Below, one piece after another: positions 25,909 to 34,586 of a DNA stretch of 64,000 nucleotides. The DNA comes from Mesorhizobium sp. LMG 17147. Lineage in GTDB: Bacteria > Pseudomonadota > Alphaproteobacteria > Rhizobiales > Rhizobiaceae. The notes beneath the pieces were generated by a model that was given only the letters and a program-made list of their open reading frames with translations, was not told the DNA's origin and searched no databases. The translations under genes and the position numbers were made by a program. Location of the stretch: NCBI RefSeq assembly GCF_024297145.1, contig NZ_JANCTC010000003.1, forward strand, positions 186,001-250,000. Direction: 5' to 3'. Positions within the stretch are counted from its first letter, which is position 1, and every line of letters begins with the position of its first letter.

Positions 25909-27423
25909 ATGCCCCTGCAACGCTCGACCACGGCGGACAAGTTTATTGTGGACCGCAGGAAACGCCATCGCAACAGCGATGTCGCGCGCGCGGTGCGCAA
26001 GACGCGCGACCGTCTTTCGCAGCAAGCCGGAAATCCCGACTTCGACCGCGAGCTGTTGAAGCTCCACGCGCTTTCGATGACCGGCGGCGTGATCGTTATC
26101 CCGCTGCTCGTTCTGGCAACGGCCGCGGCAGGCTTGTTCGCGGGCCTCGGCAAGGAGATCGGCGTCTGGGCGCTGTTCACATTCATCTGCTATACCATCG
26201 TTGCGTTCATGGCCAGACGCGTCACTCAAGCGTCCGAGCTCAACCCGCTGGAGACGCACAGGGATTTCCTGATCGGCCATTTTCTTTGCGGGCTTGGCTG
26301 GGCCTGGTTCGCATGGCTTGGCTGCAAAGCTTGCCAAATCGATCAGTTCCAGGTCGCCAAGGCGATGGTGCTGCTGCTCGCCATGTCGGCAACCGCGATC
26401 CTGGCATCGTCCCTTCGCGGTGCGCTGTTGGCGACCTTCGCGCTTCCGGTCGCCATCTATGCCTATGCCAGTGCAAAATTATGGATGCCGGTCGAAGTGA
26501 TCATGGCCGGGTTGCTGATCTCGTCGCTGCCGTTCTTCGCCTATGTGGCGCGCCAGCTCAACCGTTCCTCGCTGATGCTGTTTTCGTTCCGCTCCGAAAA
26601 GGATGCGCTGATCGCCGAACTGGAGACGGCGAAATCGATGTCGGACGAGGCACGGCGGCGGGCGGAAGACGCCAATCTGGCGAAATCGCGTTTCCTGGCC
26701 TCGATGAGCCACGAATTGCGCACGCCGCTCAACGCCATTCTCGGCTTTTCCGAAGTGATGGCCAACGAGGTGCTCGGCCCGATGAGCAACCCGACATATC
26801 GCGACTATGCCCGTGACGTGCACGACTCCGGACAGCATCTGCTCGACCTGATCAACGAAATCCTCGACCTGTCGCGCATCGAAGCGGGCCGTTATCAGCT
26901 CAATGAGGAGCCGATGATGCTGCTTTCCGTCGTCGAGGATTGCTGCCACATGATGGAGTTGAAGGCGCGCAACAAGGACATCCGCATCGTCCAGGATTTC
27001 GAAAACGCGTTGCCGCGCCTGTTTGCCGACGAACGCGCGGTGCGGCAGATTGTGCTCAACCTCTTGTCCAATGCCATCAAGTTCACCGCGACCGGCGGCG
27101 AAATCCGCGTGCGCGTCGGCTGGACGGCGGGCGGCGGGCAATATCTCTCCGTCAAGGACAATGGGCCGGGCATACCGGAAGACGAGATTCCGATCGTGCT
27201 CTCGGCCTTCGGCCAGGGCTCGATCGCCATCAAGAGCGCCGAACAGGGTACAGGGCTTGGCCTGCCGATCGTGCAAGGCCTGCTGGCTATGCATGGCGGC
27301 GAATTCCAGCTCCATTCCAGGCTGCGCGAAGGTACCGAGGCGATCGCCATCTTCCCGCTGAGCCGGGTGATGGAGGAACTGCCGGCGCTGCCGACCAAGG
27401 CGGTTGCTTCGCGCCGGCGCTGA
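25909..27423 (+). CDS. Membrane sensor histidine kinase (DivJ/PleC-like)
   Basis: A 504-residue kinase. Residues 1-55 are cytoplasmic and basic. About six transmembrane helices fill 60-220 with almost no periplasmic loops. A short coiled coil (DALIAELETAKSMSDEARRR) leads to HisKA (FLASMSHELRTPLNAILGFS, phospho-acceptor His268). The HATPase_c domain has the N box (NLLSNAIKFT), G1 (DNGPGIPEDE) and G2 (GTGLGLPIVQGLL). The HisKA sequence and multi-helix sensor resemble the DivJ/PleC/PdhS cell-cycle kinases of alphaproteobacteria. No response regulator gene is adjacent, in line with signalling to DivK. The identity is an inference. Confidence 0.88.
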   Translation: MPLQRSTTADKFIVDRRKRHRNSDVARAVRKTRDRLSQQAGNPDFDRELLKLHALSMTGGVIVIPLLVLATAAAGLFAGLGKEIGVWALFTFICYTIVAFMARRVTQASELNPLETHRDFLIGHFLCGLGWAWFAWLGCKACQIDQFQVAKAMVLLLAMSATAILASSLRGALLATFALPVAIYAYASAKLWMPVEVIMAGLLISSLPFFAYVARQLNRSSLMLFSFRSEKDALIAELETAKSMSDEARRRAEDANLAKSRFLASMSHELRTPLNAILGFSEVMANEVLGPMSNPTYRDYARDVHDSGQHLLDLINEILDLSRIEAGRYQLNEEPMMLLSVVEDCCHMMELKARNKDIRIVQDFENALPRLFADERAVRQIVLNLLSNAIKFTATGGEIRVRVGWTAGGGQYLSVKDNGPGIPEDEIPIVLSAFGQGSIAIKSAEQGTGLGLPIVQGLLAMHGGEFQLHSRLREGTEAIAIFPLSRVMEELPALPTKAVASRRR

Positions 27424-27427
27424 GCGC

Positions 27428-28426
27428 TTAACCGCCGACCGCGGCTGCCATGCCGGAGCTGGTCAGCGCGGCCGCCTTGACCAGGCCGGCGGCAAGCGCC
27501 GCCCCTACCCCCTCGCCTTGACTGACGCCCAGATCGAGTAGCGGGCGAAGGCCGAGGCGCTCGGCGGCCTTGGCATGGCCAGGCTCCGGCGACAGGCTTG
27601 CGAGGAGACAGTGATCGAGCGCGGCGGGGTTGGCGGTATGTAGGACGCCAGCGGCCGCAGTCACCGCAAACCCGTCGAGCAGCACCGGGATCTTCTGCAT
27701 CCGCGCCGCCAGAATGGCGCCGCAGATCGCTGCGAATTCCCGTCCACCGACCCGGCGCAGCGCTTCCAGCGGGTCCTTGAGGCTCGCGCCGTGAAACGCG
27801 ACCGCGGCATCGACCACCTCCGCCTTGCGCCTTTGCATCGCTGCGTCGGCCCCTGATCCGGGGCCGACCCAGTCGGCGCCGGTGCCGCCGAACAGTGCCG
27901 TGCAAAGGGCCGCGGCGACAGTCGAATTGCCAACGCCGAGATCGCCAAGGCAAAGCAGGTCGGTGCCGCCGGCAATCGCCTCCATGCCGAAGGCCATGGT
28001 GGCGGCGCAACCGCGCTCGTCCAGTGCCGCATCCTCGGTGATGTCGGCTGTCGGAATGTGCAGAGCCAGATCGAACACCTTCAAGCCGAGATCGTTGGCG
28101 ATGCAGATCTGGTTGATCGCTGCGCCGCCGGCGGCGCAGAGCTCGACTGCATTTGCCGTAGCGGCGGCGGGGCGCGGCGAAATGCCGTGGCGGGTGACGC
28201 CATGATTGCCGGCAAAGATCGCCACCAATGGTCGCGTCACCGCCGGCGGCGCGCGACCGCTCCAGCCGGCGAGCCAGGCGGCGATGTCCTCGATGCGGCC
28301 AAGCGAGCCTTCGGGCTTGTCTGCCTTGGCAAACAACTGGCGCACCCGGGTGTTGGCGGCCATATCTGCCGGCGGCAGGCTCACCAGGAGGTCGCGAAAA
28401 TCGTCGAAAGGCAGTGCGCTGGTCAT
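27428..28426 (-). CDS. cobT: Nicotinate-nucleotide-dimethylbenzimidazole phosphoribosyltransferase
   Basis: A 332-residue enzyme that makes alpha-ribazole phosphate for the lower ligand of cobalamin. Signatures include AIFAGNHGVTRHGISPRP, the GGAAINQICIANDLGLKVFD core, LCLGDLGVGNSTVAAAL and a C-terminal PLLDLGVSQGEGVGAALA. The start at 28426 (MTSALPFDDFRDLL) matches family length; the frame is open another 43 codons upstream without family similarity. In many rhizobia the cobS (cobV) gene lies next to cobT, and none is seen here. It converges on the histidine kinase gene. Confidence 0.95.
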   Translation of the reverse strand: MTSALPFDDFRDLLVSLPPADMAANTRVRQLFAKADKPEGSLGRIEDIAAWLAGWSGRAPPAVTRPLVAIFAGNHGVTRHGISPRPAAATANAVELCAAGGAAINQICIANDLGLKVFDLALHIPTADITEDAALDERGCAATMAFGMEAIAGGTDLLCLGDLGVGNSTVAAALCTALFGGTGADWVGPGSGADAAMQRRKAEVVDAAVAFHGASLKDPLEALRRVGGREFAAICGAILAARMQKIPVLLDGFAVTAAAGVLHTANPAALDHCLLASLSPEPGHAKAAERLGLRPLLDLGVSQGEGVGAALAAGLVKAAALTSSGMAAAVGG

Positions 28427-28600
28427 GTCGATGGCAATCATCCTTGTGAATTGGTGAGCGGCATAGCCGCCTTGGCGGGCCGGCACAACCTCGGCACAAC
28501 TTCGAGGTATTGACGCGAAAGCACCCGTTGGCGGCGCATCCCGGAGGGCTTGCATTGACTTTGTCGTTGCACCATGTGGAGGCTAGCCAAGGAAATCCTT

Positions 28601-28834
28601 ATGACGGCCATTGAATCCCCGTGCATCCTGGTCTGCTCGATCGACATGAAAACCGGCTTCTGCTTCGGTTGCGGCCGCACGCGCGAGGAAATCGCAGCCT
28701 GGATCGACATGACCCCGCAAACCCGCCGCAGCGTCATGGCCGAGCTCCCGGCAAGGCTGGAAACGGTCGAGCGACGCCCCCGCCGGGAAACCCGTCGCAG
28801 CCGCATGGCACGCGAACGCGACGCCCTCTCGTGA
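28601..28834 (+). CDS. DUF1289 domain-containing protein
   Basis: A 77-residue protein that is one DUF1289 module, with the N-terminal cysteine pattern PCILVCSIDMKTGFCFGCGR followed by REEIAAWIDMTP. The four cysteines probably bind a metal. The C-terminal 25 residues are strongly basic (RRPRRETRRSRMARERD). The start at 28601 is a few bases from an AGGAAA SD. The family's function is unknown. It lies 13 bases before the aspartic protease gene, an arrangement conserved in Rhizobiales. Confidence 0.9.
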   Translation: MTAIESPCILVCSIDMKTGFCFGCGRTREEIAAWIDMTPQTRRSVMAELPARLETVERRPRRETRRSRMARERDALS

Positions 28835-28847
28835 ACCGGCCGCAGAG

Positions 28848-29552
28848 ATGAACCGACTGCTGTGGATTCTGATCGTCGCGATCGGGGCAGGTGTACTCCT
28901 GCTCATGCTCAACGATTCCGCCGGCAGTACATTCGGCATTGAGAATTACGATTTCAGCCAGTTGATCTGGCTTGGCGCCTTAGCGGCACTCGTCGGCGCC
29001 GGCCTGCTCAGATCGGGCAGGCCGTTGGGCACCATGGCCCGCAGCCTCGGCGCCTGGGGCGCCATCGTACTGGGGCTGATAGCCGGCTATCAGTACCGCT
29101 ATGAGTTGCAGGATTTCGCCAGCCGCGTCACCGCCGGCCTTGTTCCCGGCAGTCCGCTGGCGCTGGGCGTGGAAGAAGGCCATGCCACCGTCACCCTGGA
29201 CAAGGCCGGCAGCGGCCATTTCGAAGCGCGCGTCACGATCAACGGCACGCCGATCCTGACTGTTGTCGATACCGGCGCGACCAGCACAGTGCTGACCGCC
29301 GAGGACGCTCTGGCGGCCGGGTTCAATTCGGCGGCTCTCCACTTCACCATCCCGATCTCGACCGCCAACGGCATGACGCGCGCAGCGGCGGTGCGAAGCG
29401 ACGAACTGTCGATCGGCGGCATCGTGCGCAAGGACATGCCCATCATGATCGCCGCACCCGGCACCCTCGGTCAGAGCCTGCTCGGCATGAATTTCATTAG
29501 CTCGCTGTCGGGTTTCGACGTCCGTGGCGATCGCATGGTCTTGCGGGATTAA
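28848..29552 (+). CDS. TIGR02281-type clan AA aspartic protease
   Basis: A 234-residue membrane-anchored protein. There are three hydrophobic helices near the N-terminus: LLWILIVAIGAGVLLLML, LIWLGALAALVGAGLL, and one around GAIVLGLIAGYQY. A retropepsin-like domain follows with the catalytic triad ILTVVDTGATSTVLT (Asp-Thr-Gly) and the matching DMPIMIAAPGTLGQSLLGMN. The domain dimerises in relatives. It is transcribed with the DUF1289 gene and converges on dusA with a 6-base gap. Its role in the periplasm is unknown. Confidence 0.9.
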   Translation: MNRLLWILIVAIGAGVLLLMLNDSAGSTFGIENYDFSQLIWLGALAALVGAGLLRSGRPLGTMARSLGAWGAIVLGLIAGYQYRYELQDFASRVTAGLVPGSPLALGVEEGHATVTLDKAGSGHFEARVTINGTPILTVVDTGATSTVLTAEDALAAGFNSAALHFTIPISTANGMTRAAAVRSDELSIGGIVRKDMPIMIAAPGTLGQSLLGMNFISSLSGFDVRGDRMVLRD

Positions 29553-29558
29553 GTTTGC

Positions 29559-30551
29559 TCAGGCCGCCTCTGCGGTCCGGCCGAAATCGACCTCGGCGAA
29601 GGCTGACTTCAGCACCTCCGGTCCGGCGCCCGGCCGTGTCGCCTCGGTGGAGAGGATCTGCCGGTAGCGGCGTGCACCGGGCAGGCCGTGAAACAGCCCG
29701 ACCATGTGCCGGGTGACATGCCCGAGGCGTCCGCCCTGCTCGATATGGTGTGACGCGTAATCCGCCATGGCATCGATCAGCGCGGCAAAATCGAACGACT
29801 CAGCTGTGCTGCCGTAAAACGCGGCATCGATGCCGGTCAGTATCCCTGGCGTGTGATAGGCGGCGCGGCCGAGCATGGCGCCATCGACATGGTCGAGATG
29901 CGTCAGCGCCTGTGCGAGAGATTGAATACCGCCGTTGATGCCGATGAATTTATTTTGTTTTCTGGCTTTCAGCCGATAGACGCGGTCATAGTCGAGCGGG
30001 GGGATGTCACGATTTTCCTTTGGGCTCAGTCCTTCCAGCCAGGCCTTGCGGGCGTGCACCCACAGCGCGTCGGCGCCGGTCGCGAAAACACCATCGGCCA
30101 ACGCATCGAGTGCCGGTTCCGGATCCTGCTCATCGACGCCGATGCGGCACTTGACGGTGACCGGTATTTTCACCGCCGCCTTCATCGCCGCGACGCAATC
30201 CGCGACGAGCACAGGCGCCTTCATCAGGCAGGCTCCGAAGGTGCCCGACTGGACGCGGTCGGACGGGCAGCCGACATTGAGGTTGATTTCATCATAGCCG
30301 AAGGCTTCGCCGATGCGCGCCGCCTCGGCCAGCTTTCCCGGATCGGCGCCGCCGAGTTGCAGCGCCACCGGATGTTCGCTGTCGTTGAAGCCAAGCAGGC
30401 GCTCGCGTGCGCCGTGGATGACCGCATCGGCCACCACCATCTCGGTGTAGAGCAGCGCCTCGCGCGTCAGCTGGCGATGGAAGAACCGGCAGTGCCGGTC
30501 CGTCCAGTCCATCATCGGCGCCACGGCAACTTTGTGGCGTAACATATTCAT
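29559..30551 (-). CDS. dusA: tRNA dihydrouridine(20/20a) synthase DusA
   Basis: A 330-residue FMN enzyme that reduces uridine 20/20a in the D loop of tRNA. The TIM barrel shows APMMDWTDRHCRFFHRQLTR at the start and LNVGCPSDRVQSGTFGACLM with catalytic Cys95. PVTVKCRIGVDEQD, the IGINGGIQSLAQ phosphate-binding turn and DGAMLGRAAYHTPGIL follow. A C-terminal helical domain contains HMVGLFHGLPGARRYRQILS, typical of the DusA branch. Length is normal. Confidence 0.95.
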   Translation of the reverse strand: MNMLRHKVAVAPMMDWTDRHCRFFHRQLTREALLYTEMVVADAVIHGARERLLGFNDSEHPVALQLGGADPGKLAEAARIGEAFGYDEINLNVGCPSDRVQSGTFGACLMKAPVLVADCVAAMKAAVKIPVTVKCRIGVDEQDPEPALDALADGVFATGADALWVHARKAWLEGLSPKENRDIPPLDYDRVYRLKARKQNKFIGINGGIQSLAQALTHLDHVDGAMLGRAAYHTPGILTGIDAAFYGSTAESFDFAALIDAMADYASHHIEQGGRLGHVTRHMVGLFHGLPGARRYRQILSTEATRPGAGPEVLKSAFAEVDFGRTAEAA

Positions 30552-30747
30552 TTTTCTAGTTTCTCTGTCTCAATCCGACCGACACTCCGTTCGAATGACA
30601 GAGCAATTTGGCAAGAGATACAACACCTAACTAACCCGATATACGATTTTGCCGCCGCAACTGAAAGCAAATTGGCATGTCACAATGTCACTGTACGCAC
30701 CAGTTAGATGCCTGCCGTGGAACGATGCACCGCCGACGGCATACCAG

Positions 30748-30868
30748 TCAGCCAAGGCGAAGCGTGTTGCGGGCGATCTGCCACGCGGGTTCGACATGCC
30801 GCCGCGCCGCCGCCGCCTCGTCCGGCTTGCGCGACCGGATTGCATCCATGATTTCGGTCATTTCGGCG
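30748..30868 (-). pseudogene. C-terminal remnant of a GntR/FCD regulator
   Basis: Only about 40 residues remain: the last helices of an FCD ligand-binding domain (AIAEMTEIMDAIRSRKPDEA followed by AAARRHVEPAWQIARN) and a stop at 30748. The pattern E-I-x-D-A-I-R-x-x-x-P-D-E-A-A-x-x-x-x-R-R-H-V is diagnostic of the FCD C-terminus. No DNA-binding domain exists upstream: the frame runs directly into a fragment of an ABC ATPase in the opposite orientation. This is a gene tail left by a deletion. Confidence 0.75.
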
Positions 30869-31070
30869 ATCGCCGGCTTTCAGGACCCGACTTCCGGCGA
30901 TGTCTTGCTGGAAGGAAAATCACTGCTTGTAGTGCCTTCACAAGCGCAACATCGGCATGGTCTTCCAACGCTACACGCTGTTTCCGCATCTGACGGTGGC
31001 CGAAAACGTCGCTTTTCCGCTGCGGGTTCGCCGCCGGCCGGACGCTTCGCAGCGATGGAGGCGTGCTTAG
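30866..31070 (+). pseudogene. Frameshifted fragment of an ABC transporter ATPase (PotA/UgpC type)
   Basis: The fragment starts inside the domain with IAGFQDPTSGDVLLEGKSL, the segment after Walker A. A frameshift near 30930 then moves to the frame reading [20 protein letters not shown] and on through [16 protein letters not shown] to a stop at 31068-31070. Both parts are highly typical of polyamine/sugar-type importer ATPases. Walker A, the signature motif and Walker B are absent. Together with the facing GntR tail it marks the ends of a deleted transporter locus. Confidence 0.8.
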
Positions 31071-31238
31071 GATAAGTTGTGGTTCGGTCCATCATCAGCT
31101 TCGGTCGGCAAGCGCGTAACGTGTTCGACACTACCGGCTGCTGATCGGATGGCGGGGGTAGCTCCTGTATCCATTGACAGTCGTCATGCTCGGTTGGAAG
31201 ATGAAGAAGGTCAGCGGCGATAGCCATACGGGAAGGCA

Positions 31239-31397
31239 ATGGTCCAACCGCCAGATACCGGACACCATCCTGGCAGCGTCGTCGCGGTCATCGTCATTTG
31301 TTTGATCATCGTTGCTTTGTTCTTCATAGGCTTCAGATACTCAAGGCCGGGCCAGGGTACTCTCGTTATTCCTGGCGGTACTCAGCAGCAACCGTGA
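31239..31397 (+). CDS. Small single-pass membrane protein (52 residues)
   Basis: An open frame of 52 codons encodes a short polar N-terminus (MVQPPDTGHHPGS), one strongly hydrophobic helix (VVAVIVICLIIVALFFIGF) and a polar Gly/Gln-rich tail ending GGTQQQP. The contrast of a clean transmembrane helix with soluble ends argues for a real small protein, as found near other rhizobial genes. A GGAAGG purine run lies only two bases before the ATG, which is closer than usual. Unrecognised otherwise. Confidence 0.5.
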   Translation: MVQPPDTGHHPGSVVAVIVICLIIVALFFIGFRYSRPGQGTLVIPGGTQQQP

Positions 31398-31480
31398 ATC
31401 CGCCCCTTGGTGCGCGCTGATGCGAAGCCGTTCTCGGGCTGCCAAAAGTAGCCGGCGGGACTGGGGGACCAGCAGAATGG

Positions 31481-31508
31481 TCCGGCGCTTCGCAGCCGGT
31501 CTTTTTTG
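31481..31508 (+). terminator. Possible terminator downstream of the 52-residue protein
   Basis: A short stem CCGGC/GCCGG (31482-31486 with 31495-31499), with an 8-base loop, is followed by TCTTTTTTG. It is weak, and would act on the plus strand. Confidence 0.35.
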
Positions 31509-31604
31509 CTCCCGCCGCGGCATTCCTTTCCCACCTAAACAACCAAGCCTGGCCGGCGTGGTGTCGACCATGCTGGGAGATGACGAGCCCTCATCCACCA
31601 GGCA

Positions 31605-32642
31605 CTAGACGGCCCTGATCAGCCGGAGCAAAGAAAGCGCTTCGAAACAGGTCCCTTTGCGAAAGGCGAGATAGGTCGGTTCTTCGACACCATGGAACCG
31701 GCGCTTGAAGGCCGCCTGCCCCTGCAGGTTGAAGCGGGTGCGATTGACCCACGGCGAGTCATAGGCATGCTGGAAGGCGCGCCGCCAGAAATCGCTTTCG
31801 GCAAACCCGCTAGGTCCGATTTCGACAAGCGGCGACAGGCCGAGGGTGACCACGGAAACACCTTCGTCGCGAAAGCGGTCGACCGCGAATTTGGTCAGGC
31901 CGATCTCGGCATGCGCCGAGGCATCGATGTGCTTGCGCTTGAACGAGGTGGTGTAGCCGATGACCTTGCCGTCGCTGAACAGCGGATCGAAATCCAGCAA
32001 GGCCACCAGTTCTCCATCCGGACCGTGCAGGACGAAACGGCGCATATCGACGCCAAGGTGATCGGCAAAAGGCCTGTTGAGAAACCTCATCTCCCAGCGC
32101 TTGACGATGCGGTCGGCCCGCCAATTCTGGGAGAGCCTGGCAATCTCGTCGAGGAAGACGGTCCCGTTGTCCTCCGCGAAGGAAAACCCCTTCCTCAAGA
32201 GCCAGCGTTCGGAATAACGCACTGTCTCATTGCGCTTTCCGGAAAAGTCGTGGCCGGGCAGGACAAGCCTGGTGTCGACGCCGAGGCGGTTGACCTGATA
32301 GCCAAGTCCGGCAAGCACGCGCGCCGTCTGTTCGCCGATCTGCACGAACCACGGGCTGCCGGCAACCTCGATGAAACGTTCGATATAGTCGCGCCGATCG
32401 GCCGGGGCAGCCATTGGATCGCCGAGCGCGAAGTGATGTCGCGTTTTGGTTCCGTAAGCGATGTAGCCCTGGGCATCGCCGAAGTAGTGAAGCCCCTTCT
32501 GCACGGCGGTCGAATAGGCAAGGGAAAAATCACCATGGCGACGGACCAGCGCCAGGCGCTCGACATGGTTCAGCCGCAGCCGCGGAATTTTAGGCCCGCG
32601 GTTTTCCAGGAAACGATCTAGGCGTCTTCGCAGTGACGACAT
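31605..32642 (-). CDS. DUF2156/MprF-type aminoacyltransferase-like protein without a membrane domain
   Basis: A protein of about 345 residues starting MSSLRRRLDRFLENRGPKIP (a start 20 codons upstream is possible). It is the soluble C-terminal domain of phosphatidylglycerol lysyltransferases (LPG_synthase_C, DUF2156). Visible family segments include YFGDAQGYIAYGTKTRHHFA, LGDPMAAPADRRDYIERF, the GNAT-like catalytic core with DGELVALLDFDPLFSDGK, VIGYTTSFKRKHIDAS and a C-terminal WVNRTRFNLQGQAAFKRRFH. The flippase/membrane domain of MprF is absent. In family members this domain transfers lysine or alanine from aminoacyl-tRNA to lipid; the substrate here is unknown. It opens the surface-glycan region. 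Confidence 0.8.
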   Translation of the reverse strand: MSSLRRRLDRFLENRGPKIPRLRLNHVERLALVRRHGDFSLAYSTAVQKGLHYFGDAQGYIAYGTKTRHHFALGDPMAAPADRRDYIERFIEVAGSPWFVQIGEQTARVLAGLGYQVNRLGVDTRLVLPGHDFSGKRNETVRYSERWLLRKGFSFAEDNGTVFLDEIARLSQNWRADRIVKRWEMRFLNRPFADHLGVDMRRFVLHGPDGELVALLDFDPLFSDGKVIGYTTSFKRKHIDASAHAEIGLTKFAVDRFRDEGVSVVTLGLSPLVEIGPSGFAESDFWRRAFQHAYDSPWVNRTRFNLQGQAAFKRRFHGVEEPTYLAFRKGTCFEALSLLRLIRAV

Positions 32643-32869
32643 GGTCGACTTTCGCGTGCCGGCTAGGCCGATGAAAGAGCTGACGGACCCCAAACCGATC
32701 ATATTGCCGCGAGCTGATCCTTATCTCAGCGCGTCATGCTTCCCCAGCCGGAACCGCCAGATTCCTAGGCGCAATCTGCCCCGGTCCCGCCCCGAGGCGG
32801 CACCACGCGTTGTTGCCGACGCCGATGCCACTTCGGAAGCGCCCAGGTCACCTGCCAAACACGATGCTC

Positions 32870-33592
32870 TTATCGAACTGCGCTCTGAGAAGATTCTGCC
32901 TGATCGGAAGCCAGGAACTCGTCACGTTCTGCTATCCACAAGTCGGCATAGTCGACATTCTGCCACTCGGCAAACCACGGGCCGCCACTCGTATAGTGGA
33001 CCGCCTTAGGTGTGCCGACAGCAGGCTTTTCGTTCCAGCCTTCGAGCCAATTCCACTCTACCGGCAATGAACCCAAATCTTTGTCGGCAACCCACTGCAT
33101 TCGGTGAAGATAGGCGCCACTTTCCTGATTCACGACCTCTGGCGTGAGCGATTTGACCGAAGGATGCGCGCAATTGAACAGCATCAGCGACGACCAGTTT
33201 TTCCGAGGATAGGATGTCTGGACCACGCCATCCATCTTGGTTGTGGCCTTCGGCGTATAGTCATGCTGGACGCAATAGACCGCCTTGTCCGAGTCCGTAT
33301 ATTTCAGCAGGCCTGCGACGTCACCAAGCCACAGGAAATCGCAATCACAAAACAGGGCCCAACCCGTGTAGTCGGCGAGAAAAGGCGTGAGGAAGCGCGT
33401 GTAAGTGAACTCCGTCGAGGCGAGTGGATCTTTTTCCCGCCAATACAGCCGGCGGGCACGCATCTCGTCTTGTTTGATCGGAATGACGGAGACAGGCGCC
33501 GACGCATGTTTGAGCAGCGAGTGTCGCGCGACGTCGTACGCGATCGGCTCACGGCTGTCCCATCCGATAAATACCCTAAACGCATCAGTCAT
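32870..33592 (-). CDS. Glycosyltransferase with GT8-like features
   Basis: A 240-residue protein starting MTDAFRVFIGWDSREPIAYD. The pattern (FIGWDSREP; RHSLLKHASAPVSVIPI; FLTPFLADYTGWALFCDCDFLW) fits a small family of GT-A transferases. It has a DxD metal site (CDCD) and a downstream SSLMLFNCAHPSVKSL with W-rich C-terminus (EWNWLEGWNEKPAV). The donor and acceptor are unknown. No signal peptide or membrane helix is present, so it acts in the cytosol. It is one of four transferases on the surface-glycan stretch from 32.9 to 37 kb. Confidence 0.75.
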   Translation of the reverse strand: MTDAFRVFIGWDSREPIAYDVARHSLLKHASAPVSVIPIKQDEMRARRLYWREKDPLASTEFTYTRFLTPFLADYTGWALFCDCDFLWLGDVAGLLKYTDSDKAVYCVQHDYTPKATTKMDGVVQTSYPRKNWSSLMLFNCAHPSVKSLTPEVVNQESGAYLHRMQWVADKDLGSLPVEWNWLEGWNEKPAVGTPKAVHYTSGGPWFAEWQNVDYADLWIAERDEFLASDQAESSQSAVR

Positions 33593-33700
33593 ATTCACTA
33601 CCCTGGCTTTCGATTTTAACGGTCGTACACTAACTAGTTGGCGATGGCTCGGCAACAATTGCGGTCAACCGAGCCGGTTTCTCACAGATTTGTCCTGGCC

Positions 33701-34474
33701 TCAGCCTTGCTTTTTTGGGTGGACCTGGCCTCGCATTCCCAATGCGACACGCGCCCATTTCTGATAGGTGTAGCTGGCCGAATACGCGGCCACCATCGCA
33801 CCAATGGAACCGTCCAGAAATCCCAGCCGGAAAATATAGCTGCGCACATAGGCCCAGACGGAACGCAAAACTGCCTTGCCTATCGAGCTTTTTTTGCCCT
33901 CGGCAAGCAGCTGCGCGGCGGATGCTTCTGCGTACCGGCCGATCTTGTCGTGGGCATCTGCCAGGTCGGTGATCGAGTCGTGCTCGATCGGCTGGGACAA
34001 TCGCCCGACCTTTCCGTTCAGCACTACTTTCTCGTGCACGGTGTCGTCGCTGAAGCGCCCGGAGCGGCGACGGAAGAGCCTGAGCACCAGATCGGGCGAC
34101 CAGCCACTATGGCGGACAATGTGCCCGCAAAAGCGCGATCTTCTCGGTATTTCGAAGCCGTCATAGGCTTTTGGGTCGGCGATTGCGGCCCTGATTTCCT
34201 CGCCGAGCGGCGCCTCAACCCACTCATCGGCATCCAGCGAGAGGATCCAATCCCCCGTTGCCGCGGCCAGCGCACGGTTTTTTTGCGCGCCGAAACCGGG
34301 CCAATCAAGGGTCATCAAAACCTTGGCCCCCAAGTCACCGGCAATCTCCCTGGTGCTGTCGCTGCTGTCATTGTCGAGAACGATGATTTCGTCTGCAAAA
34401 TCCACCGAGCGAAGGCAGCGCGCGATGGACGCCTCCTCGTTGCGGGTGATGATAATGACCGAGAGCACCGGCAC
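33701..34474 (-). CDS. Family 2 glycosyltransferase, WaaE/KdtX-like
   Basis: A 257-residue GT-A transferase. The first 100 residues carry LSVIIITRNEEASIARCLRS, then EIIVLDNDSSDSTREIAGD and ATGDWILSLDADEWVEAPL (DAD metal site). The RSRFCGHIVRHSGWSPDLVL and LFRRRSGRFSDDTVHEKVVL segments are typical of lipopolysaccharide core beta-glycosyltransferases of the WaaE/KdtX class. The C-terminus contains a hydrophobic stretch around YIFRLGFLDGSIGAMVAAYS that may associate with the membrane. Core assembly is inferred from the family; the exact linkage is unknown. Confidence 0.85.
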   Translation of the reverse strand: MPVLSVIIITRNEEASIARCLRSVDFADEIIVLDNDSSDSTREIAGDLGAKVLMTLDWPGFGAQKNRALAAATGDWILSLDADEWVEAPLGEEIRAAIADPKAYDGFEIPRRSRFCGHIVRHSGWSPDLVLRLFRRRSGRFSDDTVHEKVVLNGKVGRLSQPIEHDSITDLADAHDKIGRYAEASAAQLLAEGKKSSIGKAVLRSVWAYVRSYIFRLGFLDGSIGAMVAAYSASYTYQKWARVALGMRGQVHPKKQG

Positions 34475-34586
34475 GGTCAGAAGGTTCCGGCATCAAAGCT
34501 GCCACTGTCATTCGAATGCATCTGCAGCATCGGCTCCCGGCCCGTTAGCACACTGAGGTACTAACCTAATTCAACAAAGTCGAAGA

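Noticed and set aside
30880..31239. Minus-strand frame of 119 codons overlapping the ABC ATPase fragment
   Set aside because: Most of it is antisense to the recognisable ATPase fragment. The N-terminal part has no SD or family likeness.
31341..31598. Minus-strand frame of 85 codons between the 52-residue protein and the DUF2156 gene
   Set aside because: Low-complexity Arg/Ser-rich translation, no RBS, overlap with the small plus-strand protein.
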